Source: Cytophagales bacterium
GTDB lineage: Bacteria > Bacteroidota > Bacteroidia > Cytophagales > UBA9547
NCBI GenBank assembly: GCA_004294265.1
Contig: REAG01000120.1
Location: 1 to 37,480 of the forward strand
DNA: 37,480 nucleotides
Direction of reading: 5' to 3'
Shown here: positions 16,737-25,383 of the stretch, one piece after another
How the letters are laid out: each line of letters opens with the position of its first letter
Numbering within the stretch: position 1 is the first letter of the stretch
Notes under the pieces: model-generated
The model's input: only the letters and a program-made list of their open reading frames with translations
Database searches by the model: none
Told to the model about the DNA's origin: nothing
Position numbers and translations under genes: made by a program

Positions 16737-17390
16737 ATGAAAAAGTTTTTTGGATCTATTTTAATATTGATTGCATTAAGTTCAAGTGCACAGTTAAAAG
16801 CGGGTAGAATTTTCGCTGGTGGTAATTTTGGTATTGGTAAAATTTCAGTTGGTGGTGATTACTTAGCTAATCAACCCAAATTTCATTATAAAATTAACCC
16901 TTATATTGGCGTTATGATAACAAAAAGAGTTGGAATTCAGCTAAATCTTGAAACTTCAAATGTTCCATTTTATCAAAATGAAAGAAGTTTATATGGCAAA
17001 GTTTCCAATAAAAACTATATTTTGGGTTTATCAGTTCCGATTTTTATTCCCCTTTCAGAGAAATTTTATTTTTATGCTTCACCTTATTTTTCTGTGATTT
17101 TAAATAACTTTGAAAGAGATACCAGATATTTTGATTATATACGATTTGATCCAATGACTTACAATGATTATTACCAAAATGAAATGTTTCTTGAAAAAAA
17201 TATTTCAATAGGAATAACACCTGGCTTTTTATATTTTCCGCACAAAAGAGTAGGCATAAATTTTGGTTTAGGTAACTTTTTAAGTCTATTGTATAATCTA
17301 GAAACTAAATCAGGTCAGTTTGATGTGATTAATCTTTCTACAAACGGTCCAACTTTGGGCATCAATTTTTGGTTTGGAAAAGTGGAATAG
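16737..17390 (+). CDS. Outer-membrane beta-barrel protein, paralogue 2
   Basis: 217 residues, with a signal peptide ending near SSSAQ (residue 19). Same architecture and shared motifs as the gene before it (RIFAGGNFGIG, RVGIQLNLE, SVPIFIPLSEKFYFY, ITPGFLYFPHKRVG, FWFGKVE). The frame opens to a TTG at 16713 inside the upstream gene, but the ATG at 16737, seven bases after the previous stop, starts directly on the signal peptide. Function unknown; a co-transcribed tandem pair. Confidence 0.88.
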   Translation: MKKFFGSILILIALSSSAQLKAGRIFAGGNFGIGKISVGGDYLANQPKFHYKINPYIGVMITKRVGIQLNLETSNVPFYQNERSLYGKVSNKNYILGLSVPIFIPLSEKFYFYASPYFSVILNNFERDTRYFDYIRFDPMTYNDYYQNEMFLEKNISIGITPGFLYFPHKRVGINFGLGNFLSLLYNLETKSGQFDVINLSTNGPTLGINFWFGKVE

Positions 17391-17472
17391 AATCTATTTT
17401 AGTTTAACTTGTTTATTTTTAGAAAAAAAATCTTAATTTTATTTTAAAATAAATCAACTTAAAATAAAAACC

Positions 17473-18240
17473 ATGTTTTTCATACTTTCTAAAATCTTAA
17501 GATCGTTACTTTATCCAACTACTTGGATTTTTATATTGTTGTTTTTTCAGTTAATTTTATCAAATCCTAAAATTAAGAAAAAAATCACTATTATTACATT
17601 TATAATGTTCTTTTTAGTAAGTAATGGGTTTATTATCACAAAAATAATATCTTGGTATGAAACTCCTTTAACTCCAATTAATCAGGTGCAAACACACGAA
17701 ATTGGCATTATTTTGGGAGGTGCATCAAGAATTGTTGAAAGCGACACTAACCGACTTTTTTTAGGTCCATCAGGCGATAGAATAGTGCAAGCTATACAAT
17801 TATATAAATTAGGAAAGATAAAAAAAATATTATTTTCAGGTGGTGCGGGAAACCTTACTGGTGAAAAAATTCCAGAGTCTGTGATGGTAAGAAAATATTT
17901 TTTGCAAATCGGAATACCAGAAAAAGATTTAATTTTTGAAGATAAATCAAGAAATACGTATGAAAATGCAGTTTTTACAAAAAATATTTTATCAAATAAT
18001 TTCACTCCAAATTTACCTTATTTGTTAATTACTAGTTCTTTGCACATGCCCAGAAGTGTTGCTATTTTTAAAAAACAAGGTTTTTTAATTACCCCTTTCA
18101 GCATTGATCAACTTTATGACCCTGCGTACAGAGAAATTGATTTTTATTTTGCTCCAAAAACTGAATCTATACAAATGTTAGAAAATTTATTGCATGAAAT
18201 TATTGGATATATTACCTATTTTTTGATGGGCTATTGTTAG
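17473..18240 (+). CDS. YdcF/ElyC-family (DUF218) membrane protein
   Basis: 255 residues. Two N-terminal membrane helices (about 7-29 and 36-57) anchor a DUF218 domain with the expected motifs IGIILGG (78-84), SGGAG, the acidic EDKSRNTYENA and the LLITSSLHMPRS segment. Relatives include E. coli ElyC/YdcF and SanA, linked to cell-envelope integrity and peptidoglycan or lipid-carrier metabolism, but the biochemical activity is not settled. ATG at 17473, 82 bases after the barrel gene. No exact promoter match upstream. Confidence 0.88.
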   Translation: MFFILSKILRSLLYPTTWIFILLFFQLILSNPKIKKKITIITFIMFFLVSNGFIITKIISWYETPLTPINQVQTHEIGIILGGASRIVESDTNRLFLGPSGDRIVQAIQLYKLGKIKKILFSGGAGNLTGEKIPESVMVRKYFLQIGIPEKDLIFEDKSRNTYENAVFTKNILSNNFTPNLPYLLITSSLHMPRSVAIFKKQGFLITPFSIDQLYDPAYREIDFYFAPKTESIQMLENLLHEIIGYITYFLMGYC

Positions 18241-18286
18241 ATTTTTTTTAAAATACTGATTAATATTTATACTTAAATAGTTAATA

Positions 18287-18868
18287 ATGTTACAAAAATC
18301 TTTTACAAATAACTTAATTGAAGTGGGCGTTGATGAAGTGGGCAGAGGCTGTTTGGCAGGACCAGTTGTAGCGGCTGCTGTTATTCTTCCAAAAGATTTT
18401 TTTCATTCTAAACTTACCGATAGTAAACAACTTTCGGCTAAAGAAAGAGAAAAAATAAAAATTGATATTGAAAATAATGCTTTACAATTTGCCATTTCGG
18501 AGGTTTCAGCACCCAAAATAGATGAAATAAATATATTACAAGCCAGTTTTTTGGCTATGCACCAAGCCTTAGATAAATTAACACTAACTCCAGAATTAAT
18601 TTTGGTGGATGGCAACAGATTTGTGCCTTATAAATTTATAAATCATCAATGTATTGTGAAAGGGGATTCAAAGTTTTTTTCTATTGCAGCCGCATCCGTT
18701 TTAGCAAAATGTTACAGAGATAATTTAATGACTAATTTATCTTATTCTTACCCTAAATATGCTTGGCAAAAAAATATGGGTTATCCAACTTTAGCTCATC
18801 GAAAAGCCATTAAAGAATTTGGAATTACACCCTGGCATAGAGCATCATTTAGATTATTAAAAGAATAA
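18287..18868 (+). CDS. rnhB: RNase HII
   Basis: Cleaves RNA in RNA-DNA hybrids and at single ribonucleotides misincorporated into DNA. The signature VGVDEVGRGCLAGPVVAA holds the first catalytic pair D16/E17. D108 in ILVDGN and the acidic residues of GDSKFFSIAAASVLAKCYRD (126-145) complete the metal site, and TDSKQLSAKERE is the conserved substrate-contact loop. The C terminus ends near GITPWHRASFRLL, typical of short RNase HII. 193 residues. Confidence 0.97.
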   Translation: MLQKSFTNNLIEVGVDEVGRGCLAGPVVAAAVILPKDFFHSKLTDSKQLSAKEREKIKIDIENNALQFAISEVSAPKIDEINILQASFLAMHQALDKLTLTPELILVDGNRFVPYKFINHQCIVKGDSKFFSIAAASVLAKCYRDNLMTNLSYSYPKYAWQKNMGYPTLAHRKAIKEFGITPWHRASFRLLKE

Positions 18869-18874
18869 TTAAAA

Positions 18875-18905
18875 TTTGATTGGAATTTTAATTTGCATAA
18901 ATTTG
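18875..18905 (+). promoter_or_regulatory. Promoter of the DUF983 gene
   Basis: TTTG at 18875-18878, 19 bases, then TAAATTTG at 18898-18905: an exact Bacteroidota promoter match in the 55-base gap after rnhB. The predicted transcription start near 18911 leaves a leader of only 13-16 nucleotides before the start codon, and supports the ATG at 18924 over the in-frame TTG at 18912. Confidence 0.65.
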
Positions 18906-18923
18906 TTCTAATTGAAAATCAAA

Positions 18924-19310
18924 ATGATGGAAAATAAAACTAGAATATCATTATTTCAAGGAATGATGCATCAAAAATGTCCGCATTGCAGAAAAGGTAA
19001 AATGTTTGAATTTGCTACTTATAATGTATCAAAGTTTAGTAAAATGCACAACAAATGCCCAAATTGCGGTCAAGATTTTGTGGTTGAACCCGGATTTTAC
19101 ACAGGAGCCATGTATTTTAGTTATGCTTTTAATGTGGCAATTCTAGTTATTTTCGGTTTGGGATTTAATATTTTATTTAATCCTGATGTTTTAACTTTGA
19201 CAGCATTAGTTATTGGTATTTCGTTTTTAGCTATGCCTTTAAATTTTAGATATTCACGAATTTTGATGATTTATTTATTTTCTGGAATTAAGTTTAAAGA
19301 AAATAATTAA
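18924..19310 (+). CDS. DUF983 small membrane protein with zinc-ribbon motif
   Basis: 128 residues from the ATG at 18924 (MMENKTRIS; the next codon is also ATG). Two CxxC pairs, CPHCRKGKMF and CPNCGQDF, separated by about 25 residues, form a probable zinc ribbon. They are followed by the conserved EPGFYTGAMYFSYAF segment and two membrane helices (roughly 65-85 and 90-108). This matches the DUF983 family, which has no established function. It has its own consensus promoter. Confidence 0.88.
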   Translation: MMENKTRISLFQGMMHQKCPHCRKGKMFEFATYNVSKFSKMHNKCPNCGQDFVVEPGFYTGAMYFSYAFNVAILVIFGLGFNILFNPDVLTLTALVIGISFLAMPLNFRYSRILMIYLFSGIKFKENN

Positions 19311-19428
19311 AAGTTTTTACAAAAAAAATAGCTTTTACTATCAAAATTAATGTTTTTTGAAAAAATAATTTTTATAATCTCAACGATTTTTAAAATTTTA
19401 CGTTATACATATTCTATAAAACTTAAAA

Positions 19429-19935
19429 ATGAAAAATACAATTTATGGTTCGATATTAATCGGATGTTTGATAATGGTTTCGTGCAAAAAATCACCTACG
19501 GTTGATAAAAATTTAAACACTTGGACTTACGAAGTTGAATGTGTAAATACCGCCACCGAAGGTAATTATTTATTGAAAATATTTAGTTACAATAAAAATC
19601 AAAAGTTAGCCATCAACGAAGCCAAACGCAATGCAGTTCATTCCGTTATTTTCCGTGGATTTGCTTCAAATGCAAACTGTTATCAGCAAAGTCCTTTGGC
19701 TTCAAGTCCAGGCATTGAAGAGCAATACAAGGATTATTTTAGAGCTTTTTTTGCAGATGGAGGAAAATATTTAAAATTTGCAACCAATAGTAATGATGGT
19801 TCAATAGCACCAGAAGATAGATTAAAAGTAGGAAATCAATTTAAAATTGGTATTACTATTTCGGTTCAAAAAGATTTATTGCGACAAGAGTTAGAGCAAG
19901 CGGGAGTTATTAGAAAGCTCGATTCAGGTTTTTAA
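19429..19935 (+). CDS. Lipoprotein A of a lipoprotein/DUF6175-like cluster
   Basis: 168-residue probable lipoprotein: the signal peptide ends in the lipobox MVSC with Cys19. The mature part is paralogous to the next gene. Both share, in order, WTYEVEC/YEYEAEC, an Asn-x-x-x-A--EAKRNAV/EQAKKSAV helix, FRG/FKG, a Cys before a Pro, F-AFFADGGKYLKF/FNEFFKDGGAYKAF, a RLKVG/RLKGE turn and a hydrophobic beta segment before LRQELEQAGVI/LRKEMKSKGII. The paired Cys and shared strand-helix pattern suggest a compact alpha/beta domain, perhaps related to LPP20-type secretion or trafficking lipoproteins, which I could not confirm. 31 bases before its paralogue. Confidence 0.85.
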   Translation: MKNTIYGSILIGCLIMVSCKKSPTVDKNLNTWTYEVECVNTATEGNYLLKIFSYNKNQKLAINEAKRNAVHSVIFRGFASNANCYQQSPLASSPGIEEQYKDYFRAFFADGGKYLKFATNSNDGSIAPEDRLKVGNQFKIGITISVQKDLLRQELEQAGVIRKLDSGF

Positions 19936-19966
19936 TATTTAACATAATCATACTTTATTTATAATA

Positions 19967-20467
19967 ATGAAAAAAAATAAAATTGTTTTAATTGCGGTTG
20001 TAAGTTGCTTGATAATTTCATGTGGAAGAAGAACATATGTTGGAACTTCAAAAAACATTACAGCTGGATTTTATGAGTACGAAGCAGAATGTTTAGGAAC
20101 TGATTTGGATGGTTCTCAACAATTACGTTCTTACGGAGCTGGGGCAAACAGGGAAGATGCCAGAGAGCAAGCCAAAAAAAGTGCCGTTTATAATGTGCTT
20201 TTCAAAGGTACAAGACTTGGCAGAACAGGATGTGACGTTCGTCCTGTTGTTTTTAATATTAATACTTATGACGAAAAAAGAGATTTTTTCAATGAGTTTT
20301 TTAAAGATGGAGGAGCTTATAAAGCTTTTGTAACCAAAGAAGATACGCCAAGGCAAACCAAAAATAGATTAAAAGGTGAGGGTCGAGAAAAGGTTTTTGG
20401 AATGAGATTGACTGTTTTGGTTTCTGAACTGAGAAAAGAAATGAAATCAAAAGGCATTATTGAATAA
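19967..20467 (+). CDS. Lipoprotein B, paralogue of the preceding gene
   Basis: 166 residues; lipobox LIISC with Cys19. It shares the full motif order of the upstream lipoprotein (YEYEAECLGT, EQAKKSAVYNVLFKG, FNEFFKDGGAYKAF, a RLKGEGREK turn and LRKEMKSKGII). The two probably arose by tandem duplication and have diverged strongly. Probably co-transcribed with both neighbours (31-base and 40-base gaps). Function unknown. Confidence 0.85.
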   Translation: MKKNKIVLIAVVSCLIISCGRRTYVGTSKNITAGFYEYEAECLGTDLDGSQQLRSYGAGANREDAREQAKKSAVYNVLFKGTRLGRTGCDVRPVVFNINTYDEKRDFFNEFFKDGGAYKAFVTKEDTPRQTKNRLKGEGREKVFGMRLTVLVSELRKEMKSKGIIE

Positions 20468-20507
20468 TTGTTAAACATATATATACACACAACATAAAAT
20501 AAAATAA

Positions 20508-21449
20508 ATGAAAAATAAAATTGTAATTGCTTTATCATTAGTAACATTTTTAACATTTGGTCAGGCAAAAAAGCCAACTTTGATGGTTGTTCCTAGTGAT
20601 GCTTGGTGCAACAAAAACGGATTTATGGCAGAAGTTGAAAACCAAGGAATGAAAATGAAAATTCCTGATTACAGGCGTGCTTTATTGAATGATGAATTGC
20701 AAATGGTAATTGCCAAAATTAATACTTTAATGGCTGACAGAGGATTTCCGATGAAAGACTTGCAAGCCGGTATTAAGAGTTTGGATCAAGATAATGCAGA
20801 AGCAAGCATCAAAACTGGTAAATCTGGGTCGAGTATTACTGAAAGTCCGTTTGATAAACTCAAAAGATCAGCCAAAGCTGATATTATTGTGCAATTAACT
20901 TACAGTATTTCAACTACTGGTCCAAAAAAAACTGTAACTTTTAACTTACAAGGATTGGATTCTTACACTGATAAGCAAATTGCGGGAGCACAAGGTTCGG
21001 GAAAACCATCTTTTGCTACTGAAATTCCAGTTTTATTAGAAGAAGCCGTTCTTTCTCAATTAGATAGATTTAACGTACAATTACAAAAACATTTTGATGA
21101 TATGTTTGCCAACGGACGTGAAATTACGATTAGAATACGCAAATTTGACTCTTGGGATAAAGATTTAGATGAGGAAATAAAAGGCGATATGACAATTTCT
21201 GAAGTTATTGAAGAATGGATGCGTAAAAATTCAGTAAAAGCAAGATTTACAACTTCGGATGCTACTGAAAATATGATGTTCTTCGAGCAAGTAAGAATTC
21301 CTGTATATGATGAAAAGGGTTCAGCTTCTGATGCTAGAGGATATGTTCGTAAACTTCAAAAATATTTGGCTGCCGAACCGCTTAAAATTTCAAGTAAATT
21401 AACCATGAAAGGTCTTGGGCAAGCGACTTTGATTTTGGGAGAAAAATAA
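20508..21449 (+). CDS. Secreted DUF6175-like protein
   Basis: 313 residues with a signal peptide (cleavage near TFGQA, residue 20) and no lipobox. The mature chain matches, as I recall it, the Bacteroidota family DUF6175: VVPSDAWCNKNGF, PDYRRALL, INTLMADRGFPMKDL, a central KADIIVQLTYSIS--GPKKTVTFNLQGLD block, FDDMFANGREITIRIR and a final LTMKGLGQATLILGEK. The central block, 'AD-ii-v-l' followed by 'l-g-l-D-yT-kqia', resembles the CsgG/LpoB/TolB-N alpha/beta fold, so an envelope or periplasmic assembly role is a reasonable guess. It is the last gene of the three-gene run and is followed by a clear terminator. No enzymatic residues recognised. Confidence 0.85.
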   Translation: MKNKIVIALSLVTFLTFGQAKKPTLMVVPSDAWCNKNGFMAEVENQGMKMKIPDYRRALLNDELQMVIAKINTLMADRGFPMKDLQAGIKSLDQDNAEASIKTGKSGSSITESPFDKLKRSAKADIIVQLTYSISTTGPKKTVTFNLQGLDSYTDKQIAGAQGSGKPSFATEIPVLLEEAVLSQLDRFNVQLQKHFDDMFANGREITIRIRKFDSWDKDLDEEIKGDMTISEVIEEWMRKNSVKARFTTSDATENMMFFEQVRIPVYDEKGSASDARGYVRKLQKYLAAEPLKISSKLTMKGLGQATLILGEK

Positions 21450-21471
21450 TTTTTTTTATAATTTATTTACA

Positions 21472-21508
21472 AAATCCATTTTCTGAAATTCAGAAAGTGG
21501 ATTTTTTA
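21472..21508 (+). terminator. Rho-independent terminator after the DUF6175-like gene
   Basis: A 15-bp stem (21472-21486 with 21490-21504; core ATCCATTTTCTGA paired with TCAGAAAGTGGAT, one G-U pair), loop AAT, ending in a T-rich tail (TTTTTTATTT). It closes the lipoprotein/DUF6175 cluster and separates it from the imelysin promoter 40 bases downstream. Confidence 0.85.
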
Positions 21509-21543
21509 TTTAGCGGTTTTTTACAAATATTTTTTTAAAATTA

Positions 21544-21574
21544 TTTGTATTGATTATAAATAATATTATATTTG
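21544..21574 (+). promoter_or_regulatory. Promoter of the imelysin/di-haem operon
   Basis: TTTG at 21544-21547, 19 bases, then TATATTTG at 21567-21574: an exact TTTG-N19-TAnnTTTG match. Transcription would start near 21580, about 29 bases before the ATG at 21609. No obvious Fur-box palindrome was recognised around it, although iron control would fit the genes. Confidence 0.75.
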
Positions 21575-21608
21575 CGAATTATTTATAATTAATCTAAATA
21601 AAAATAAG

Positions 21609-22811
21609 ATGAGTAAAATTATTATAACAATAGGAATAGGGATAGGATTGATGGGTTGCAAACCAGAAAATTTACCAAAACCAGTTTTGCAAGATGTGAA
21701 TCTGGGTTTGAAACAAAAAATTGTAGAAACTTACGCAATTATGGGTTTTACGATGTATTCAGACGCAGTAACCAAGGCAAAAGATTTAAAAAATGCCATA
21801 GACGCTTTCGTGCAAACACCTTCACAAAGTGGGTTAGAGAATTGTAAAATTGCTTGGCAAAACGCCAGGGTTCCGTATGCACACACCGAACCATTCAGAT
21901 TTTATGGCGGACCTATTGATGCAGCCAACACAGGTCGAGAAACTTTTATTAATGCTTGGCCTTTGGATGAATCTTACATGGATTATGTAAGTTTAAACTC
22001 CGTAAGTGGCATTATAAACGATGCAATAGCTTATCCATCCATCACTGCATCGGCACTTTCGGACTTAAACCAATTAAACGGTGAAACAAATTTATGCACT
22101 GGTTATCATGCCATTGAATTTATGTTATGGGGTCAAGATTTGGATTTAACTGGTCCGGGAGCAAGACCGTTTACTGATTTTGTGGATGGTGGAACTGCTC
22201 AAAATCAAGGACGAAGACGTAGTTTTTTAGTGGCTGTTTCTCAATTATTAATCGATGATTTGCAAAGTGTGGCAGACCAATGGGATAAATCTAAACCCAA
22301 TAATTATAGAGCAAGTTTTACAAATCCAACTCAATTAAAAGTTAGTTTAGCAAATATTTTGATAGGTTTAGGAAAATACAATAAAGGAGAAATGTCGGGG
22401 CAAAGAATTTATACTGCTTATTTTAACAATAGTGAAGAGGACGAACACGATTGCTTTAGTGATTATACAATGACTGATATTAGAAACTGGCAATCAGGAT
22501 TAAAAGGTATTTATTACGGAACTTATACGCAAATAAACGGTTCTATGCTTAAAGGTTATAGTCTTTCGGATTTTCTTAAAAAGGAAAGTCCTGAAACCGA
22601 TGTTAAAATCTCCTCAAAATTTGCTGCAACAGATGCCGTTTTGGCTACTATTACCACTACTTTTGATCAAGCTATAAAGCCAGCAAATCCTGATTTTCTT
22701 AAAATTTCAGATTTAATTAAAAACTTGCGTCAGCAAGCTGATTCCTACGCAGATATGCCTTTAAAGTTAGACGTTTTAAATGAATTTAATGGTTTAAATA
22801 CGGAAGAATAA
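21609..22811 (+). CDS. Imelysin-family (peptidase M75-like) lipoprotein
   Basis: 400-residue lipoprotein (lipobox LMGC, Cys17). The imelysin fold is recognised by the conserved N-terminal helix with AWQNARVPYAHTEPFRF and GGPID, and by the GxHxxE motif as GYHAIEFMLWGQD in the middle, both hallmarks of imelysin/EfeO/IrpA proteins. Despite the peptidase name, these proteins are mostly linked to iron uptake or binding at the cell surface. The stop shares one base with the next start (TAATG), so it is translationally coupled with a di-haem protein, a pair often seen in Bacteroidota and Proteobacteria. It has its own consensus promoter. Confidence 0.92.
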   Translation: MSKIIITIGIGIGLMGCKPENLPKPVLQDVNLGLKQKIVETYAIMGFTMYSDAVTKAKDLKNAIDAFVQTPSQSGLENCKIAWQNARVPYAHTEPFRFYGGPIDAANTGRETFINAWPLDESYMDYVSLNSVSGIINDAIAYPSITASALSDLNQLNGETNLCTGYHAIEFMLWGQDLDLTGPGARPFTDFVDGGTAQNQGRRRSFLVAVSQLLIDDLQSVADQWDKSKPNNYRASFTNPTQLKVSLANILIGLGKYNKGEMSGQRIYTAYFNNSEEDEHDCFSDYTMTDIRNWQSGLKGIYYGTYTQINGSMLKGYSLSDFLKKESPETDVKISSKFAATDAVLATITTTFDQAIKPANPDFLKISDLIKNLRQQADSYADMPLKLDVLNEFNGLNTEE

Positions 22812-24208
22812 TGAAGTTTTTGATTTATGTAATAGTAATAAATTGCTTGTTTATGGCTTGCCAAAAACAAGATAAACCAGCAGAAGTAAAACCTATTGAA
22901 ATCATTCCTGAAGATAAATCTAGGCTTTCGGGCGGAGCAGCAACTTCAATAGATGCAACAGAAAATGCTTTTGGAAATCAAGTTGATAAAGCCAGTTATG
23001 AAGACCTTGACAAATTTGAAAACGGCAATTCTTTTTTCAGAATGAATTGGGTTACAGCAGGAGCTTCCACAACAGCAAGAGATGGTTTGGGACCCTTAAT
23101 GAACGCTAATTCCTGTTCGGCTTGTCATCTATTGGATGGTAGGGGAAAGCCAACTATAGATGCAGGACTTTTATTAAGGCTCAGTGTAGATGGAACTTCT
23201 ACGCACGGAGGACCAAAACCTGATTCAATTTATGGCGGTCAATTAAGCGTTTCAGCCATTCAAAATGTTTTAAAAGAAGGCGATGTTTCAATTAATTACA
23301 CTGAAATTTCAGGTACATTTCCTGATGGTGAAACTTATTCTTTGCGTAAGCCAACATACACTATTTCTAATCTTAATTATGGAGCATTGGAACTTTCGAG
23401 CATGTTTTCGCCTCGTGTAGGACCGCAGGTTTATGGGCTTGGTTTATTAGAAATTATTCCCGAAAATGCTATAATTTTAAATGCTGATGAAAATGATGTA
23501 AATAACGATCAAATTTCAGGAAAAGCCAATTATGTGTGGGACAAAACAACAAATTCTACTCAAATTGGGCGTTTTGGATGGAAAGCAAACCAACCAAATT
23601 TGCACCAACAAACGGCAGATGCTTTTGTGGGCGATATGGGAATTACTTCAGCTTTAAATCCAGAAGAAAATTTAAGTGGAAAAACCCAAAAAACAAACTA
23701 TGGTGCTTTATTGAATGGTGGAAATCCAGAAATATCGGACAAAACTTTGGCAGATGTTGTTTTTTATCAACGCTCATTGGCAGTGCCAGCCAGAAGAAAT
23801 GTAAAAAACGAATCGGTAATAAAAGGTAAGAAAATTATGTCAGAAATTGGATGCACAAACTGCCATAAAGAAAGTTTTACAACAGGTTTTTCATCTATTC
23901 CCCAACTTTCAAACCAAACAATTTATCCTTACACAGATTTACTTTTGCATGATATGGGAAATGATTTGGCTGACAATAGACCCGATTTTTTGGCAAATGG
24001 CAACGAATGGAGAACGCCTCCATTATGGGGAATTGGTTTAATAAAAGTAGTAAATAAGCATACTTTTTTTATGCATGATGGCAGAGCTAGAAACATTGAA
24101 GAAGCCATTCTTTGGCACGGTGGAGAAGCTATAAACTCTAAAAATAAGTATAAAAATTTAAGTAAAGCTGATAGAAACAGTTTAATAACATTTTTAGAAA
24201 ATTTGTAA
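22811..24208 (+). CDS. Di-haem oxidoreductase (DUF1111/DHOR) lipoprotein
   Basis: 465 residues; signal peptide with lipobox FMAC (Cys17). Two c-type haem motifs, CSACH (102-106) and CTNCH (348-352), define the di-haem oxidoreductase family related to MauG and bacterial cytochrome c peroxidases. The conserved DGRGKP after haem 1 and the C-terminal WRTPPLWGIG with FMHDGRARNIEEAILWHGGEA are family features. The protein likely sits in the envelope and handles electrons or a peroxide-linked oxidation, possibly of iron or thiols, together with the imelysin partner. Its ATG overlaps the previous stop by one base. Cytochrome c maturation genes are not in the window. Confidence 0.93.
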   Translation: MKFLIYVIVINCLFMACQKQDKPAEVKPIEIIPEDKSRLSGGAATSIDATENAFGNQVDKASYEDLDKFENGNSFFRMNWVTAGASTTARDGLGPLMNANSCSACHLLDGRGKPTIDAGLLLRLSVDGTSTHGGPKPDSIYGGQLSVSAIQNVLKEGDVSINYTEISGTFPDGETYSLRKPTYTISNLNYGALELSSMFSPRVGPQVYGLGLLEIIPENAIILNADENDVNNDQISGKANYVWDKTTNSTQIGRFGWKANQPNLHQQTADAFVGDMGITSALNPEENLSGKTQKTNYGALLNGGNPEISDKTLADVVFYQRSLAVPARRNVKNESVIKGKKIMSEIGCTNCHKESFTTGFSSIPQLSNQTIYPYTDLLLHDMGNDLADNRPDFLANGNEWRTPPLWGIGLIKVVNKHTFFMHDGRARNIEEAILWHGGEAINSKNKYKNLSKADRNSLITFLENL

Positions 24209-24468
24209 TAATTATTATAAAATGAATTAAAAATTTTATTTTACAAAGATATGATTATTGCTTTTCGATATGAAAATTGACTTTGATTTTGTAATTATTT
24301 ATAAAAAATAACATTTATTTAAAATAATAAATCTATAAATTATTACAATTTAAAATTCTAATAATTTATTTAAAAAAGTATTTTCAAAATATTTTAAATT
24401 TCGGTTGTATAAATCAAAAAAAAGATAAAATTTGTATTCGTAAAGTTATATTTAAAATTAGAAAAATT

Positions 24469-25371
24469 ATGAAACCTACATTATTGGTATTAGCCGCAGG
24501 TATGAGTAGCCGTTATGGCGGTGGTTTAAAACAGATTGATCCTATCGGTCCAACAGGAGAAATTATTATTGATTATTCTATCCACGATGCCATAAAAGCA
24601 GGATTTGGAAAAGTTGTTTTTGTGATTAGAAGAAGCATTGAGCAAACTTTTAAAGATGCTATTTCGAGTAAATACAAAGGAATTGAAGTTGTTTATGCGT
24701 TTCAAGAAATGGATATGCTGCCAAAAGGAATGGAAATGTCGGTTGAACACCGCTTGAAGCCTTGGGGAACTGCTCATGCTGTTTGGTGTGCGAGAGAAGT
24801 GATTCATGAACCTTTTGCTATCATCAATGCAGATGATTTTTATGGTTATTCAGCTTTTAAAAAAGTGGCAGATCATTTAATTGCCAATAAAGACGAAGAA
24901 ACTTTTTCTATTGCAGGTTATCAAATGAAATATACTATGTCGGAAGAGGGTTCTGTAAATAGGGGAGTTTGTGAAACCGATAAGGAAGGTAATTTAGTTG
25001 GCATTGTAGAACGAACAGATATTTTTACTAAAGGAAATGAAATTTTTACGGAAAGTTCGGGTTCTAAAATTAATTTTACAGGCGATGAACCAGTTTCGAT
25101 GAATTTTATGGGCTTTACTCCCAAAATTTTTGAGCACATGGAAACGTATTTTCGTAATTTTTTGAAAGAAATTGGTCAAGATCCTAAAAAAGAGTTTTTT
25201 ATTCCTTTATTACTTAATCATTTGGTAAAAACTAAAATTTCTAAAATAAAAGTGATTGAAATTCAAGAAGAATGGATAGGAATTACTTATGCTGCCGACA
25301 AACAAATGGCAGCCGATAAAATCAAAGCTTTGGTTGATGCTGGAAAATATCCTTTAAATCTTTGGAAATAA
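24469..25371 (+). CDS. NDP-sugar nucleotidyltransferase
   Basis: 300 residues of GT-A-like nucleotidyltransferase fold. The N-terminal nucleotide-binding loop LVLAAGMSSRYGGGLKQIDP (6-25) and PTGE (28-31) are canonical, WGTAHAVWCAR (99-109) is the sugar/phosphate region, and the metal-binding acid is in NADDFYG (120-126). It lacks a beta-helix domain. The family joins a nucleotide to a sugar-1-phosphate; which sugar cannot be read from sequence. The MNFMGFTP segment (about 205-212) is typical of the branch common in Bacteroidota, where it often neighbours LicD or aminoglycoside-kinase-like genes; neither is here. Single gene with a bidirectional terminator after it. TAAAATTTG at 24436-24444 is one base off a -7 box. 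Confidence 0.88.
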   Translation: MKPTLLVLAAGMSSRYGGGLKQIDPIGPTGEIIIDYSIHDAIKAGFGKVVFVIRRSIEQTFKDAISSKYKGIEVVYAFQEMDMLPKGMEMSVEHRLKPWGTAHAVWCAREVIHEPFAIINADDFYGYSAFKKVADHLIANKDEETFSIAGYQMKYTMSEEGSVNRGVCETDKEGNLVGIVERTDIFTKGNEIFTESSGSKINFTGDEPVSMNFMGFTPKIFEHMETYFRNFLKEIGQDPKKEFFIPLLLNHLVKTKISKIKVIEIQEEWIGITYAADKQMAADKIKALVDAGKYPLNLWK

Positions 25372-25383
25372 AATTAGATTACA

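Noticed and set aside
17682-18005. Open frame on the minus strand inside the YdcF-like gene
   Set aside because: It lies wholly in antisense to a gene with clear family motifs; the same applies to similar antisense or shifted frames at 11214-11985, 13347-13544, 20109-20577, 23536-24041, 24526-25179, 30037-30222 and 34731-34922.
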